This document shows, one piece after another, positions 43,258-56,939 of a DNA stretch of 64,000 nucleotides. This stretch comes from Albula goreensis (lineage: Eukaryota; Chordata; Actinopteri; Albuliformes; Albulidae): positions 5,169,499 through 5,233,498 of the forward strand of contig CM040746.1 in assembly GCA_022829145.1 (NCBI GenBank), in the 5' to 3' direction. The translations under genes and the position numbers were made by a program. Position 1 is the first letter of the stretch. Every line of letters begins with the position of its first letter. The notes below the pieces were generated by a model, which was not told the DNA's origin, did no database searches, and was given only the letters and a program-made list of their open reading frames with translations.

Positions 43258-43486
43258 TACTTCTCTGATCTCTCTCCCTTTCTTTACCTCTATCTCTTTC
43301 ACTCACTCTCTTTCTTCTTTCATCCATTCTTGTTCCTTCTCACTCTGTCCCTCTGTTATTATTTCATTCACTCTCTCCCTTCCCCTGTCTCTACCAGTCA
43401 CTTCCTCTCTCTCTGTGTGTCTACTCCCATTCATTCATTCGCTCACTCTCTCATCCCTCTCTCCCCCTCTCCCTCTCACGCACTCT

Positions 43487-43585
43487 GTGGGTTTAGAGTG
43501 AGCCCCTCTAAACCCACAGGGACCCCCCTCCGCACCCCCCGCCCAAAAGGCCCGGATCAGCCGCCCCTGCTGATTTTTGGGGGCC
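43487..43585 (+). promoter_or_regulatory. gdpd2: gdpd2 5' region: hairpin and possible 5'UTR acceptor
   Basis: A perfect 12-base inverted repeat (gtgggtttagag and ctctaaacccac, loop of 7) spans 43487-43517. It ends in a possible 3' splice site (acccacag) at 43518, followed by a CpG-containing C-rich stretch up to the start codon at 43586. Either the promoter lies in the pyrimidine-rich sequence upstream (43260-43480) or an upstream non-coding exon is spliced in at 43520. Confidence 0.35.
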
Positions 43586-46500
43586 ATGTCGGTGTCGATG
43601 CCAGCGAGAGACGGCGTTTGCAGGACATGCTGCAGAGGGATCTACAGCTGCCACTGGCGCCAGAGGAGCGACAGGAAGCGGAGAGTGAGCCACCTCAGCA
43701 CCTTTACGCCGCCATCCCACAGCTCTCAGCATCACCTCAACCCCCCCCACCCCACACCCCTGCCCCCCTCTCTGCCACCTCCCTTTTCCATCCTTCCTCA
43801 CAGCCACATCCCTCTTTTCTTCCCTTCTTCCTGCCACATCCATTCTTCACTGAGATTGTTTCAACGGTTAGCGTATTGCATCAAAGCAGGTTTCACTACC
43901 CAGATTTTTATTTGTGTTTCGCTTTTTTTTCACTAGGTGAGTCAGTATTTCTTTTAATAACAGTGACTCAATAACAGAAATTGTGGGCTCATGGTTGATT
44001 TTTGCTGGTGAGAAAGGAATATTCGATTGACCAAACATCCAGGGTGTTTCCTTTTTCTGGAGAAATATAACGTGTCTATGATCCATCAGCTGTGAATTTG
44101 CAGTAGCCTCGTATGTTCAAACCACCTCAGCCGTGTGCAGTTACGGCACAGCAGAGCGAGCGGCCCACGGGCCAACAGGGCCTTGTGACTGAATAATCAG
44201 CCACTCCTCACAGCAGATTATTATCCCTGTGCAGATGGAGCTTTAAAAATGCAGATGTAAAAATAACAGACTTTTTCTGTCAAATTAAAAGTCCAATTCA
44301 TTGTGACTAAGTGTGAAGTTCTGCACGTGGACAGAGTAAGTGATTTGGCCTCTCTTGAGTTAGTTGAGACACATTAACTGGGAGATGGAGACCTTGGGAG
44401 GCTAACTGGGCCTCTGCCTCTGAAGGAATGTGTATCAGATCTGTGATCATTAGCGAGCACATTCCAGGCCAAATTATGGGATGGAGGTGATCTGGAGCAG
44501 AGCCTGTTTGCGTGGGCTGTGGGGGGTGCACACGTAGAGGCTGTAGATGACACACTTTTGGGGAATGGATTGTGGGGCTTTTGCCACTCCTGTACAAGTT
44601 GCCCAATCAGAGGAGCCAAAAAAAAAAAAAAAACAAACAAAAAACCCCACAGGGCTCCATGGCAAAAGGCGAAACCAGACAAGAAGGGGCCTGTTGCCAC
44701 TCTGGTTAACCGCATCAACTAAAACCCGGAGAGTATCGCAGCCCCTCAGGGCAGATCAGCACTCACAGAGGCATTAGCAGAGGCAGTCGTCTCCCCCAAA
44801 AGCAGACGGCAGCCCTGCATGGAGACCCTGTCCACAGTACACAGTGTCAGCCTCTAGGGGGCGCACACACAATCAGTCCATGTAGAGTGAAATGGCAAAG
44901 AGAGATATACAGGGCTTAATGATGAAATGCTCCTGCCTGTTAGCGCTTGTCTCATTTAGCACTGACAGATGAGTTTGACATTTTACAACTTAATGGGAAT
45001 CGGAACTGTTTGTATCTGGAATTTGTTCAAACTGTGCTTATCAAAGTCACTGCCAGTTTGAAGATCAGCTACTTTCAGCTGATCTCTGACCCCTGACCCT
45101 TGCCCTGTGTTGTTTCTCTCATTCAGTGCGCATGCTGCTGGTTCTGCAGCCTCTCCCTGGTGTTTCTGTTCGCACTCTTCTGGATGTATGTCTGCCTGGT
45201 CACTTACAATGACCGTGATGATGTCAACTGGTGAGCTCCTCACACACACAGACATACACACACACATGCATACACATACACACATGGATAATCAAACACT
45301 CTCATACACTCACAAACACAAAGATATTCACACACTCATTATTCACCCACACATATACCCACACACTCACATACACTCACACCCACACACACATACTCAA
45401 ACATGTACACGCATACCCTCAAACATACACTCACACACACCTACACACTTATACTTGCTCATGCATACACACATGCTTCACTTCACAGATTCACTCATGC
45501 ATGCACACACATACACAGACACACACACACATGCATACACTTTCACTCTTACACATTGATACACACTGTCACAATCATACATACAAACAGAGAAATGTCA
45601 AGTTAAAACTAGACTAGGCCCTGAACTCACAATGCAGATTTACAGGTACTGGTTTTTATGGCCCACCTCTGGATTCTCTTTAAATCTTTTTTGGATTTAA
45701 AAAAGATTTAAAGAGAATCTGCTAATTTTGGAACGGCTTGCACTGTGACTGAGCAGTGTGGAGAAAGGCCGGTCTAACCACTTTTTCTCTTGCCTCCCTG
45801 ACAGGAAAGCTTTCACTCACCTGAAGCAGTGGGTCAACTGGTTCATGGTAGTGGTCACTATCTCTGGAGTGCTGGTCACGTACTGCTTTCTGCTGCTGGT
45901 GAGTGAGAGTCAGAGTGAGCGATAGAGAGGGAGAGAGAGAAAGCAAGAGAGGAACGGAGAGGAGGTGGAGTTTATGGTTAGGGCGGGAGAGACACAGTTC
46001 ATGTATTTTTTGGATTTGTTAAACCAGGTTACCTTTTCAGACTGCAGACAGACATTTTTTGTAAACAGAAATAAGTTTGCTAACATTAGTAGCATTTGCC
46101 TGCTTGAACCCACACCAGTATGATATTGTCATGCTGGTGCACTCAAACCTGTCACTGTTGCAGCTGCTTGCGCTGTTTCAAGCTGCCCTGAGGGAACCCT
46201 TGGACCTGCACTGGCTCCACAAGGTAATGCCGCCGCCCCGCCTTCAGCTCCTCCTCCTGTCAGATCGTCAGCCGCTTGTGAGCAGGGAAAGGGGCGCTCA
46301 CACAGTAAGATGCACGTTGGGGAAGCAGGTGTGAACCTCGCTGCTGGGTTTCTAAAAGGGAATGAGGTGAGAGGTGAGAGATCTGAGCTGAGCTAAAGTT
46401 TTGCCTGTGCAGTTGTGCTGAGCTTGGCAGAGCTAAGGTTTTACCTGTGCTGAGCTCAGCAGAGCAAAGATTTTACTTGTGCAGTTGTGCTGAGCTTGGC

Positions 46501-48171
46501 AGAGCTAAGATTTTACCTGTGCAGTTTGCTGAGCTTAGCAGAGCTGGGGTTTTACCTGTGCTGAGCTTGGCAGAGCTAAGGTTTTACCCTTTTAACTGAG
46601 CTTGGCAGAACTAAGGTTTTACCTGTGCTGAGCTTGGCAGAGCTAAGGTTTTACCCTTTTACCTGGTTTTACCTGTGCTGAGCTTGGCAGAGCTAAGGTT
46701 TTACCCTTTTAACTGAGCTTGGCAGAGTTAAGGTTTTACCTGAGCTGAGCTTGGCAGAGCTAAGGATTTACCTGTGCTGAGCTTAGCGGAGCTAAGGATT
46801 TACTGTGCCGTTGTTTATTAATCTCTGCACTGAGCACATCCTGGGGCTCTCCAGGACCAGGTGCGAGCAGAGCTGCTGTAAGATGACACCAATTTCCCAC
46901 CTGTGTGTGATGTGTTACCTGTGGCCAGGTGTGCCTCCCAGGAGGAGTGTGTAACCGTCTCTGCATCTGTCTCCCCCTCCTGCAGGTGCTGCTGTTTCTG
47001 ACAGTGCTTATGATCGGCGCCGCAGTCGCTGGGATGACCTTGAAGTGGCGGCCAGAGTGGAACGTAGTGTACCTGTCACTGCAGGTAGGGAGTGATGCAA
47101 AGAGGATGCATGGACTGACCCATTAGCCTCATTACTCACTGCACATGGAGTGTGGACCTGTCACAGCATACACAACCAGAACTCCTCTAAAGTGTATGTG
47201 TAGGAGCAGAGAGTGCTGGGCTGTGGTTTGAGCCAGTGTGTGTCCATAAATCTTTTTTGAGTAGGCCATGTTGTTTTCACAGTACAGGGCTTTTTCGTAT
47301 GTTTGACAACCTGGCAGGTGTCCAGAAGAGCATGATTGTCTTACAGTAGACAGTCATGATGGACGTCAAATTGTATGTTCACATGTTAATTCTTAATTAA
47401 CATGTGAACACCACATGTTTACACCAGTTCTCAGGATATTTAAGTCGTATAACCTATGACTTGCAGTCATTTAATCCACAGATTTGCTGTGTGTGAGGAA
47501 TAAAGCTTTTGGCTGGAAAACACATTGTGATGTGGTCCTCAGTGGCATAGCCCTTCCAAGAGTAACACTGATAAATCACGCACATGAATGAATGAAGCCC
47601 GAAATACGCTCCTCATTCAGCTCATTACTATTTCATTTCATTCACTGATTGAGAACAACGTTGATGTGAAACTTCCCTCTTATCTCATTTAGGCCTATCA
47701 ATCAAGTAAAATTCACCTAATTTGCCCTAATTTATAAATTTATAATTTATAATAAACTGACCAGTGACATTTGAGCAAGCATATCTTGTAGCATGATGTA
47801 TTTATCAAGTGGGTGTGTCTTAAAGTGGGTGGTGCTTGTTGTGGGCGTGTCTTGTAGGCTAGCAGGCTGCACATTGATGTTATTGTGGGATCTTGGTTAA
47901 TAACTTACCATTTCTAACGTACCATGAAGTGAACACACACATTTTTTCCACTTCATCTGTGTAGAATTAAGATTAAGTCTGTGTGCTAATAGTCGATACC
48001 CAACAAAAACTATCCTGTCTCTGAATAAGGCAATAATTAACAAAGGAAATGAACACATTTATATGGAATATTATGCAAAAGAATGTATTGATATGACAAA
48101 CATGACTTTCAGTACAGTTACTGATTCATTGCCCAGCCCTAGTTCAGGATATTAAGGAGTTACCTGTGTGG

Positions 48172-48260
<89 letters not shown>

Positions 48261-51200
48261 TGACTTGTGTTTGTTCCAGGCCACAGCTCCGTTCCTGCAG
48301 CTGGGAGGAGTGGGGGCCGTGACTCTCCTCAGTGGGTTTGTGTTTCAGAGAGTCCTCAGAACCAGGAGTGCAGGTCAGCGCCACTGCCAATCACGTATAC
48401 ACACACACACAAACACATACACACACACTCACACATATACACACATACACACACGGGCACACATACACTCACACAGACATGCACTCACACACTCACGCAC
48501 ACACACAGTCAGGCAGAACCAAAACACACAGTCAGACAGAATGGAAACACACAATCAGACAGAATGGAAACAGTCAGTGCTTATAGATTCTGTAGCTTTA
48601 ATTGCACATGATAAACACACATTTAAGGTGAAGCATAACTGTCCATATCCAGGGGCAGGAAAATGTATATCCTGTTTTAGATATGCTAAAAAATAGAGAC
48701 TATTTTGAAATCATATCTGTGATTTTATCTGTGTGCACTGTTCCTTGACAAATATTAAATTCAGATGTAACTTTACTTTTGGGTATTTAACAAATACTCT
48801 TCTCCAGGGTGACTTACACAGCTTAAGTTTTTAAAACATACTATCCATTTATACAGCTGGATATTCACTGCAGTTCAGGTGACGTACTTTACTCAAGGGT
48901 ACAAGAGACCTGCAACGAAACCTGCTCCCTAAGCCTTATACCAGACTGACCTTTGACCTGCCATGAGACCTGCTCCCTAAACCTTATACCACACTGACCT
49001 TTGACCTGCCATGAGACCTGCTCCCTAAGCCTTCTACCACACTGACCTTTGACCTGCCATGAGACCTGCTCCCTAAACCTTATACCACACTGACCTTTGA
49101 CCTTGACCTGCCAAACCTGAGACCTGACCATTGACCTGCCAAACCTGCTCCCTAAACCTTATACCACACTGACCTTTGACCTGCCACGAGACCTGCTCCC
49201 TAAACCTTATACCACACTGACCTTGTGACTCCAAAGCATAATACACATGGTCATTTTCTGTGTCCAGATGGTTCAGTGAGACTTGAGGTTCCTGGAGTAG
49301 TTCTCTGTGGCCAGGCTTGATAACATGCCAGAAGTGATGCCATTCCACAATCATGATAATCCTTATATGAAATTACAGATTTTTTCAGAGAATAGTGTAC
49401 CCCAGATATCTCCTGTGTTCTGAGAACTCTGTTAATATGTTGGACCTTTTGCTGGGGGGTTTTGTTGCTTATGTTTCCGTTAGCTCTGTTATGCTAGGGA
49501 GGAAATGAAAACCAGTCTTTGGTATGAGTCTTCCAGCCATTTTAGCAATGACTTTCCAGTAATGCAGGAGTCACTCACCACAATCACAATAATCAACACA
49601 GTAACATTAAAATTTTCGCTTTTTGTCATGCTGACTGTGTCTGTGTGGTTGTGTGTTAGTTTCCGGAGCAGTCACCATGCTGGCCTTCATGGTAGTGTCC
49701 GCCCCGATCTTTCTCTGCCCCATCTTCATCACCTCCCCCTGCCTGCTGGAGAAACATGACCTCCCCCAGAAACCTGCTCTGGTTGGCCACCGGGGGGCGC
49801 CCATGGTGAGTGGGTCTGCACCCTCACACACAGGAAGCCACTGCTAGCTTCACTTAGGCTGTGCCTCGCATGGCGTCCCGCACATCAGCTGACCAATCAA
49901 AGCTTCTTGGATCCAACAGAGGCACTGTCCTCAGGCCGGCACGCAGGGCTCCAATCCAGCCGCACAGGCGCTGGTGAGGGCTGGCTTTTGTTGTGTTTCA
50001 GCACGTCGTAGCCCTCTCCTTCTGGTGTATCACCTGTTATATCCCATCCTGTAGTTACTCAATGGCGCTGTCGATCCAGCTTAAGCAGTTTTCTACATGT
50101 TTGTGACGCATGTGTACTTTATAGATGTGACATAGCTGTCATTTGTGCAGTTACAGAGAAAAAGAGGGGGCGTTAAAGGAACAAATAGTTCTGCGAACTA
50201 AGAGGACACTCCCTTTTTTAAAAATTTGCTGGAAGGGATGAACATGTACATTATATCACTGAAGATTAAGTGAGTGTTCTAATCTAAAACAACTCTCAAG
50301 GTGAATTTAAGTAGTTCTTTGCGTTCAGACACCTTGCTAAAATTGGCCGCTAAATGAAAAACCTGCAACACAAACACCTGCAGAGTGACCTGTGGACAGG
50401 TGTGCACACCTGCCCGGTATCATCTGCTTAGTCATACTGCCTGGCAGTGGCATGACCCCCAACCATCCTCTCAGAGGAAGAGTCCCGACATGTCAGATTT
50501 CTGCCCTGTCATTCAGCATTCTATGAAAAGGGATTATTTTTTAAACATGGGGTTCAAGTTACATTTTTACAATGGAATTATTCCCAGACCCATGTGCAGT
50601 GATGTATGAGGTGTAATTAACTCGCCTCAGAAGCTGGCAGCTTTTGCATCTGTGTGAGGTTACAGGCAAATCAATCAATATTTCCGGGAGGAATAGGGCC
50701 AAACAGATCTAATTAATTCAAACAGAAATAAAATACATAACTGTGCTTATATTGTACATTTTAGATATCCATCTTCAGTCCTATGCAAAAACTTCTGTGG
50801 AACAGGAATAAAACCTTTCCCCTTTTCCATTTCCATTCACCAGAACAGCATTATGGGTATTGAATCTTCGCTGCTTCATGAGCTTGAGCTGGATATGAAC
50901 CTTTGATTGCTTAACTTTTACAATTCTGACCAAAAATGAACATCCGTGGTGCTTGCAGTTCATTAACACCATGTTGTAAACCAGTTTTCTCAAATCTGCA
51001 AATGAAACACACTGCTATTTGTGTATTTTGTACTGTTATGTTTAATTCTGGCCCTTCATTATATCAAAGACAATGTTTAAGCTTCCACATGACATTCATT
51101 GCAAGTATGCTGCCCCTGTCATTTTTAAAATGCATTTTGTGGTTTTTAAATTTGGGAAGTGTGCATTTTTTGTTTAAAGCTGCCTGAGTATCGACAAAGT

Positions 51201-54200
51201 GTAACTGCATCAGTCCGTTTTTGGCTTTTGTCGAGTTTGGGTGAGCGCTCAGTCTGTAACTCAAATGTCCACATCTCTGAGGTTGTGATGCACTAACATA
51301 ATGGACTGAACAGCTCTATGTAATGGACTGAACACTTGTGCCCGAGTCTGACTGTTGTTCCCTCTCTCTGTCCCAGCTGGCTCCAGAAAACACTATGATG
51401 TCCTTCAGGAAAAGCGTAGAGTGTGGTGTGACTGCCTTTGAGACCGATGTACAAGTCAGGTATGACCCAGAAGGTGGTTGTTTGACACTTTCCCACTGTA
51501 GTGGAGTTAAATCAATGGAGCCTACAAGGTTTGTGTAACTGTGACTGTCAGCAGCTTGGGACTTCCATCTTCTGAACCAGCTGCAATTTTGTTTCCCGGT
51601 TTCTGTGTTTTAACAATGTTGCTCTCTGCACCCTGGGCTTGACTGACTCTTGGTTGTGTCTGAGGTGTCATCTACTGCCACTGTCAGGGAACAAACAGGG
51701 ACTGAACAGCAGATGGACATAATAAAAATGAACGGGATTATATATATATAATAAATAAATGGGAGTTTATTAACAGCCAGGCAAAATCCAGAATCTAAGA
51801 ATCAGGGTCAAAAACAGGCAGGGTCAAAACCAAAAAGTCACAGCAGTCAGACAGAATCATAATCCAAAAACAGGGTCAATAAACAGGCAGAGATGAAACC
51901 AGGCAAACACGCCAATCAGGTGGAATCGTAATCCAAAAAATCAAAGTACCGAAAAACAAACAGGAGTCAGGACTAGTAGGCAGAACAGGAATAAACAATG
52001 CGGGAACAAGACTGGACAAGGCGCTGAAATGAACAGAAAAAGAATGCATGAACAAACAGGGTTTAAATACAAAAGACTAACATGCAAACGAGACAGGTTT
52101 ACCAAATGGGCAGGTGAAACAGATCAGGTAATTACATCAAGCAGGGAAACAGTAGGCGGGGGGAACCAACACAAAGGCAATGAAAACAACAGCACGTGGA
52201 CAGGGAAAAAGAAAAAAGAAAAACAAACCGGCTAACCTGGTTTACTGACAGCCACTTTTTAATTAACACACATTTAAAAAACACACATTTTAATTGGAGA
52301 TTGTCATTCATGCTGACTATATGATAAGAGCTGGCCCTGTTTAACACATCTGGGAATTCAGTAGTGATTGGGAATATGACAAATGCAGCCCATGGGTGTT
52401 TCAGTGACACTGGCAGTGAAGCCACGTTTCCCTTGACGGTGTGTTCCAGCCAAGCCAATGCTGACTGTAGCTGGAGGTCCACATTGGCAAGGCAACAGTT
52501 GGCCCGGCCTTCTAAGGGAAACATAAGACCATCGTAACGTTACAACACACCCTGATGGCCAACTAATCAGAACTTTCTGCGAAACTCCTGAAAATCATGT
52601 GATTGAATCCATGCCTTCCCTCTCCCCAGTATGGATGGAGTTCCATTTCTCATGCACGACCATGGCAACCGGTTTCTATGCAGAACGACCAACTCCAAAG
52701 AGGCGTACAACCACAGCTCTCAGGTCACCTGGAAGGAACTACAAGTTCTGAACGCAGGAAGCTGGTTCCTTGAGGTGAGGCCCCAGCCATAGGAGTGTGA
52801 ATTTCTGCACCTCCTTCACACTCCTTCGCTGGGTTTTGTGGTGCATTCACTATTATAGGGCCATATTTATTCATTTTTTATTTTGCCTTCTTTCTCCTTC
52901 TCCCCTTCCGAATTTAAGCGCTTTGTAATGTTGGTAAATAAACAGATTCTAAAAATGAATGAAAACAGCCATGTTGTTGATGAAGAGACGGATCTCATGT
53001 TCGCAGTCTAAGACAGATACTTTACTTACACAGCCAGCCGCGGGAACACAATAACAGGGCAAAATGTTTTACATCATGTGGTCAACAGTTATACAGTTAG
53101 GGGAAAGACATTAGCATGTGATGAACAGATAACCTCAGGAAGTGAGGCCCATACATGGTAGCAGCGAACACTGCTTTCCCCAGATGGCAGATAGCAGGTC
53201 GTTAACAGGAGGTGCCATTTGGCTCTTTGTCGGATGCGGCGACATCCATTTGTTGTTCTAATACACATTCTCATACACTGTGCCACTATCCAGAACTATC
53301 TACCAACAATAATAACTCCACCAAGTGAACATCGCCCACAGACTAGAGAAGAGGAAGCCAGGCTCATGTAACACCTCTGATTTCCATGACGACCAGCCCT
53401 TGCATTTGTTCACACAGTACTCAAGACAGCATTCCCATGATGTTCATGCTGTCAATAGAACACGAAGCCAACATACAAACAGTAAAGATTGAGATTTAAT
53501 ATATTACCTGGCTTAATATCACAGGCAAGTATAAGCTCAGCTTCCATCAGAAACATCCACAGCTGCAATGTGAAGTCACACAGACACATCATCATGCACA
53601 ATATCGCCATGGTAGTGCCAATAAAAACAGAAGTCACATGACAATGACTGTTACATTTTCAATTACAGAGGTGAAAAGTTTAAGTATATTTCTTAAGAGA
53701 TGTTTGAAGAGAGCAGTATTGTCTGTGTTGCAGTGCCAGTGAAGTATGACCCAGTATCTGTATAAGTTTGGCATTTACACACACTCTGCTGTATGGCCGT
53801 TATACTGATGGTCATGGAAATCTACACAACACAATTTGAATGGCCATCTGTTTCATCTGAGCATTTTTTTGTTTTTTGCTAATGTTTTGCGTAATTTATG
53901 ATTTTTTGATTAAAGGAAATCAATTTTTTCTCTCCCTTCTTGGCAAACATTGAAGGATAATACTTTGGAAATCCTTAGAATATGACTATTGCTTCACCCA
54001 GATTTCACCATCTTGACAGTCCAAGTTTGATATTTCAAATTTGGACAAAAAATAAAAATTAGGTGGTTCAAAAGTGAATGGTCTTCATTTTCATGCAATG
54101 CTTTTTTTTGAGTATTTGTGTATGTGTGTGTGTGTACGCGTGTGTGTGCGCTTAAGACTGATTGAAAGGAGGGTGCATCTGTTTCAGAACGATCCTTTTC

Positions 54201-56901
54201 GCACAGTGTCCTCACTGTCGGAGGAGGACAGGGCGGAGTCCGGAAACCAGACCATCCCCTCCCTGGCTGACCTCCTGGTCCTGGCCAGACAGCACAATAT
54301 CTCTGTCATCTTTGACATGAAGAATGACAAAGTGAACGGTAGCGACAACGACACACGCCGCACGGTGGACACCATTGTGCGGTCCAACATCTCGCACGAA
54401 CTGGTGAGCTGCTGATCCACTGATTAGCAGACAGTCTGCCTCACAGTATGACACAAACCAAGACCCCCGTGACGGACTACACTGAACTCAGACTCTCACT
54501 GACGTTAAATATCATAAGATATATTGAAGTACAGGTATTGCAACACTTCACAATACCTAGGGAACTTTTCCATTTTTTTCCAGCTACATATTGTGAAACT
54601 ACCACTTGCTCAATGTGTAACTGGGGGTTCTCCTATTACAGTATATTAGGGTGATTGGTCATAATTAGTCAAAAACTCCATTTCTCTCTGCAGGAAATGT
54701 CATATCCCTGAAAATGTGTTGTTTTTAAAGACACTTTTAAAAACGTTTATTAAGCAGAGTGAATAGCACATAAAGTGTTTGATTTTCATCAAACCAGCTC
54801 CTCTAATGTACATGAATACATATACAGTAGGATTTATACTAATGATAAAATGAATTGTTTATGTATGAATCTCGTGTCTCGTGTTTGGAAAATTAGACAA
54901 CAAAGTAATAATAAAACAAACAAATAAATGAATAATGAAACTAAAACTGAAACAGAATGATGTAACTAGTCCATTCACATTACACAGGAATTACTGTAGT
55001 CAGAAAGTAATTACCATTGATGATTTGAACGGTTTGTCACCTGAGATAAACAGTGGGTTAAATCTCTGCCCTGTGGTGTCAGGTGTGGTGGCTACCCCCC
55101 ATTCACCGGAAATACGTAAAGAACGCTGTGCCGGGGTTTCAGCATTTCTACGCCAATTGGACCAAGATGAAGGCTGCCCAGGCAAAGCAGCTGAATGTGA
55201 AATACAGCGCACTGGACACCGAGAGTATACGGTGAGTAACAGAGTTGCTGCATGCACAGTTATGGTCCACACTGCACTGTAGTACAGTCTGCTGGGGATG
55301 GGGATTGCCAAGGACCAATCAGCAGATAGACGTTATGTTATATTGCTGTATTATGGTGGAAAATAAGATTGTCCCTTAAAGGACAGTTTGATCTTTAAAG
55401 GAAATAGTCTATGTGATGGAGTCTGATGACTATAGAAGATGAGTGTAAGAGTGAGTTTTCTCTGATGGCAGCTGTGGACAAAATGAACACCTTGTAAAAA
55501 GTTTTGATTTGTGCATACTGTTTCACCAGTATTCTGAGGCAGGATAGCTGCCATTATCTAGAACGTTATGACATCATAATGGCATCCTGACATGACATCA
55601 TAATGACATGCCGGGTTGTGTGTCCCTAACAGGGAGCTTCGGAGAGAGGGCGTCTCGGTGAACCTGTATGTGGTGAACGAACCCTGGCTCTTCTCATTGC
55701 TATGGTGCGCTAATGCCAGCTCTGTCACCACCAACGCCTGTCACCGTTTCAAGGACATGTCAGAGCCAATATGGCGGATGGTAAGGGACACTACACTCTG
55801 CTCATGGCACGGCCGTGACATTTCTGTGTTCTTACATGGGGCTTTGTGTTTTAGCACCCTAAATGTACAGTTGGGGTGCTGGCAGGAAGCTATGGAGAAA
55901 GCCAGTAGAGAAAACACTGCAGTGGCCACACCATTTGCCCTATATGAATGTAAGGCCACGCCTCAGATCTTAGGGGCGCTATTCATTTAAAACAATACAG
56001 ATGAAATCATCGTGTACTCCCCTTGTCCACTCTGAAGGCCCCTGACATGACCCAAAACTTCACAACAAAAAGTCACTTATTCAAATGACAGCTGAAGATT
56101 CCAAGCATTGTCTTCATTAAGGGAGGCTTTTTTCCTCTCGTGATGTCACATCTTGTGTGCTCCAGGGTGCTCAGTCCCAGGCCTGGAACCCCAGTATATA
56201 TGTTCTGATCCAGGGTGCTCAGCCCCAGGCCTGGAACCCCAGTATATATGTTCTGATCCAGGGTGCTCAGCCCCAGGCCTGGAACCCCAGTATATATGTT
56301 CTGATCCAGGGTGCTCAGCCCCAGGCCTGGAACCCCAGTATATATGTTCTGATCCAGGGTGCCCCTCCCCCAGGCCTGGAACCCCAGTATATATGTTCTG
56401 ATCCAGGGTGCACAGCCCCAGGCCTGGAACCCCAGTATATATGTTCTGATCCAGGGTGTTGCATTTTGTTATTCCAACCAAATATTATATTTCGTTTTTT
56501 TAAGCATCTGTGCTGAAATTCAGCATATTTAGTATGTGCTGTCTGCAGCTGGAGATCATGCCTTTGTGTAAAATTTCAGATCAAATAAATTAAACCGCTT
56601 AGATCAGAGGAAGGCATAAAGTCCAGTTGTCGCTGTGCCACCATGGTCTACATAGGACTAGGAGTGTTCATGATCTCCTGACCATGGTGAACCAGAACAC
56701 CTGGGTTCTGCTGTTACTCATTGGATAACTGAATAATCGAAGCACCTGATTTTAGAGGTAACACACCCCATGGGATTTCTTGAGTCTTGATTGGTTGCTG
56801 AATATAAGGTGGTGTGGTCTCTGTGGTGTGGCCAAACCAGGGGAGACCTGGATTACGGCAGCAACATCCCTATACCTGTATACCATTTACAAGGTCATTA
56901 A

Positions 56902-56939
<38 letters not shown>

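Noticed and set aside
43330..43974. 214-codon + frame over the gdpd2 start exon
   Set aside because: It is in a different frame from the GDPD2 N-terminal exon and consists of pyrimidine-rich simple sequence; the 43586 frame with YSCHWR fits the family.
56146..56516. Frames of 82-119 codons over the 48-bp array in gdpd2 intron 12
   Set aside because: Period is a multiple of 3 and the array lies within an intron between two well-supported exons.
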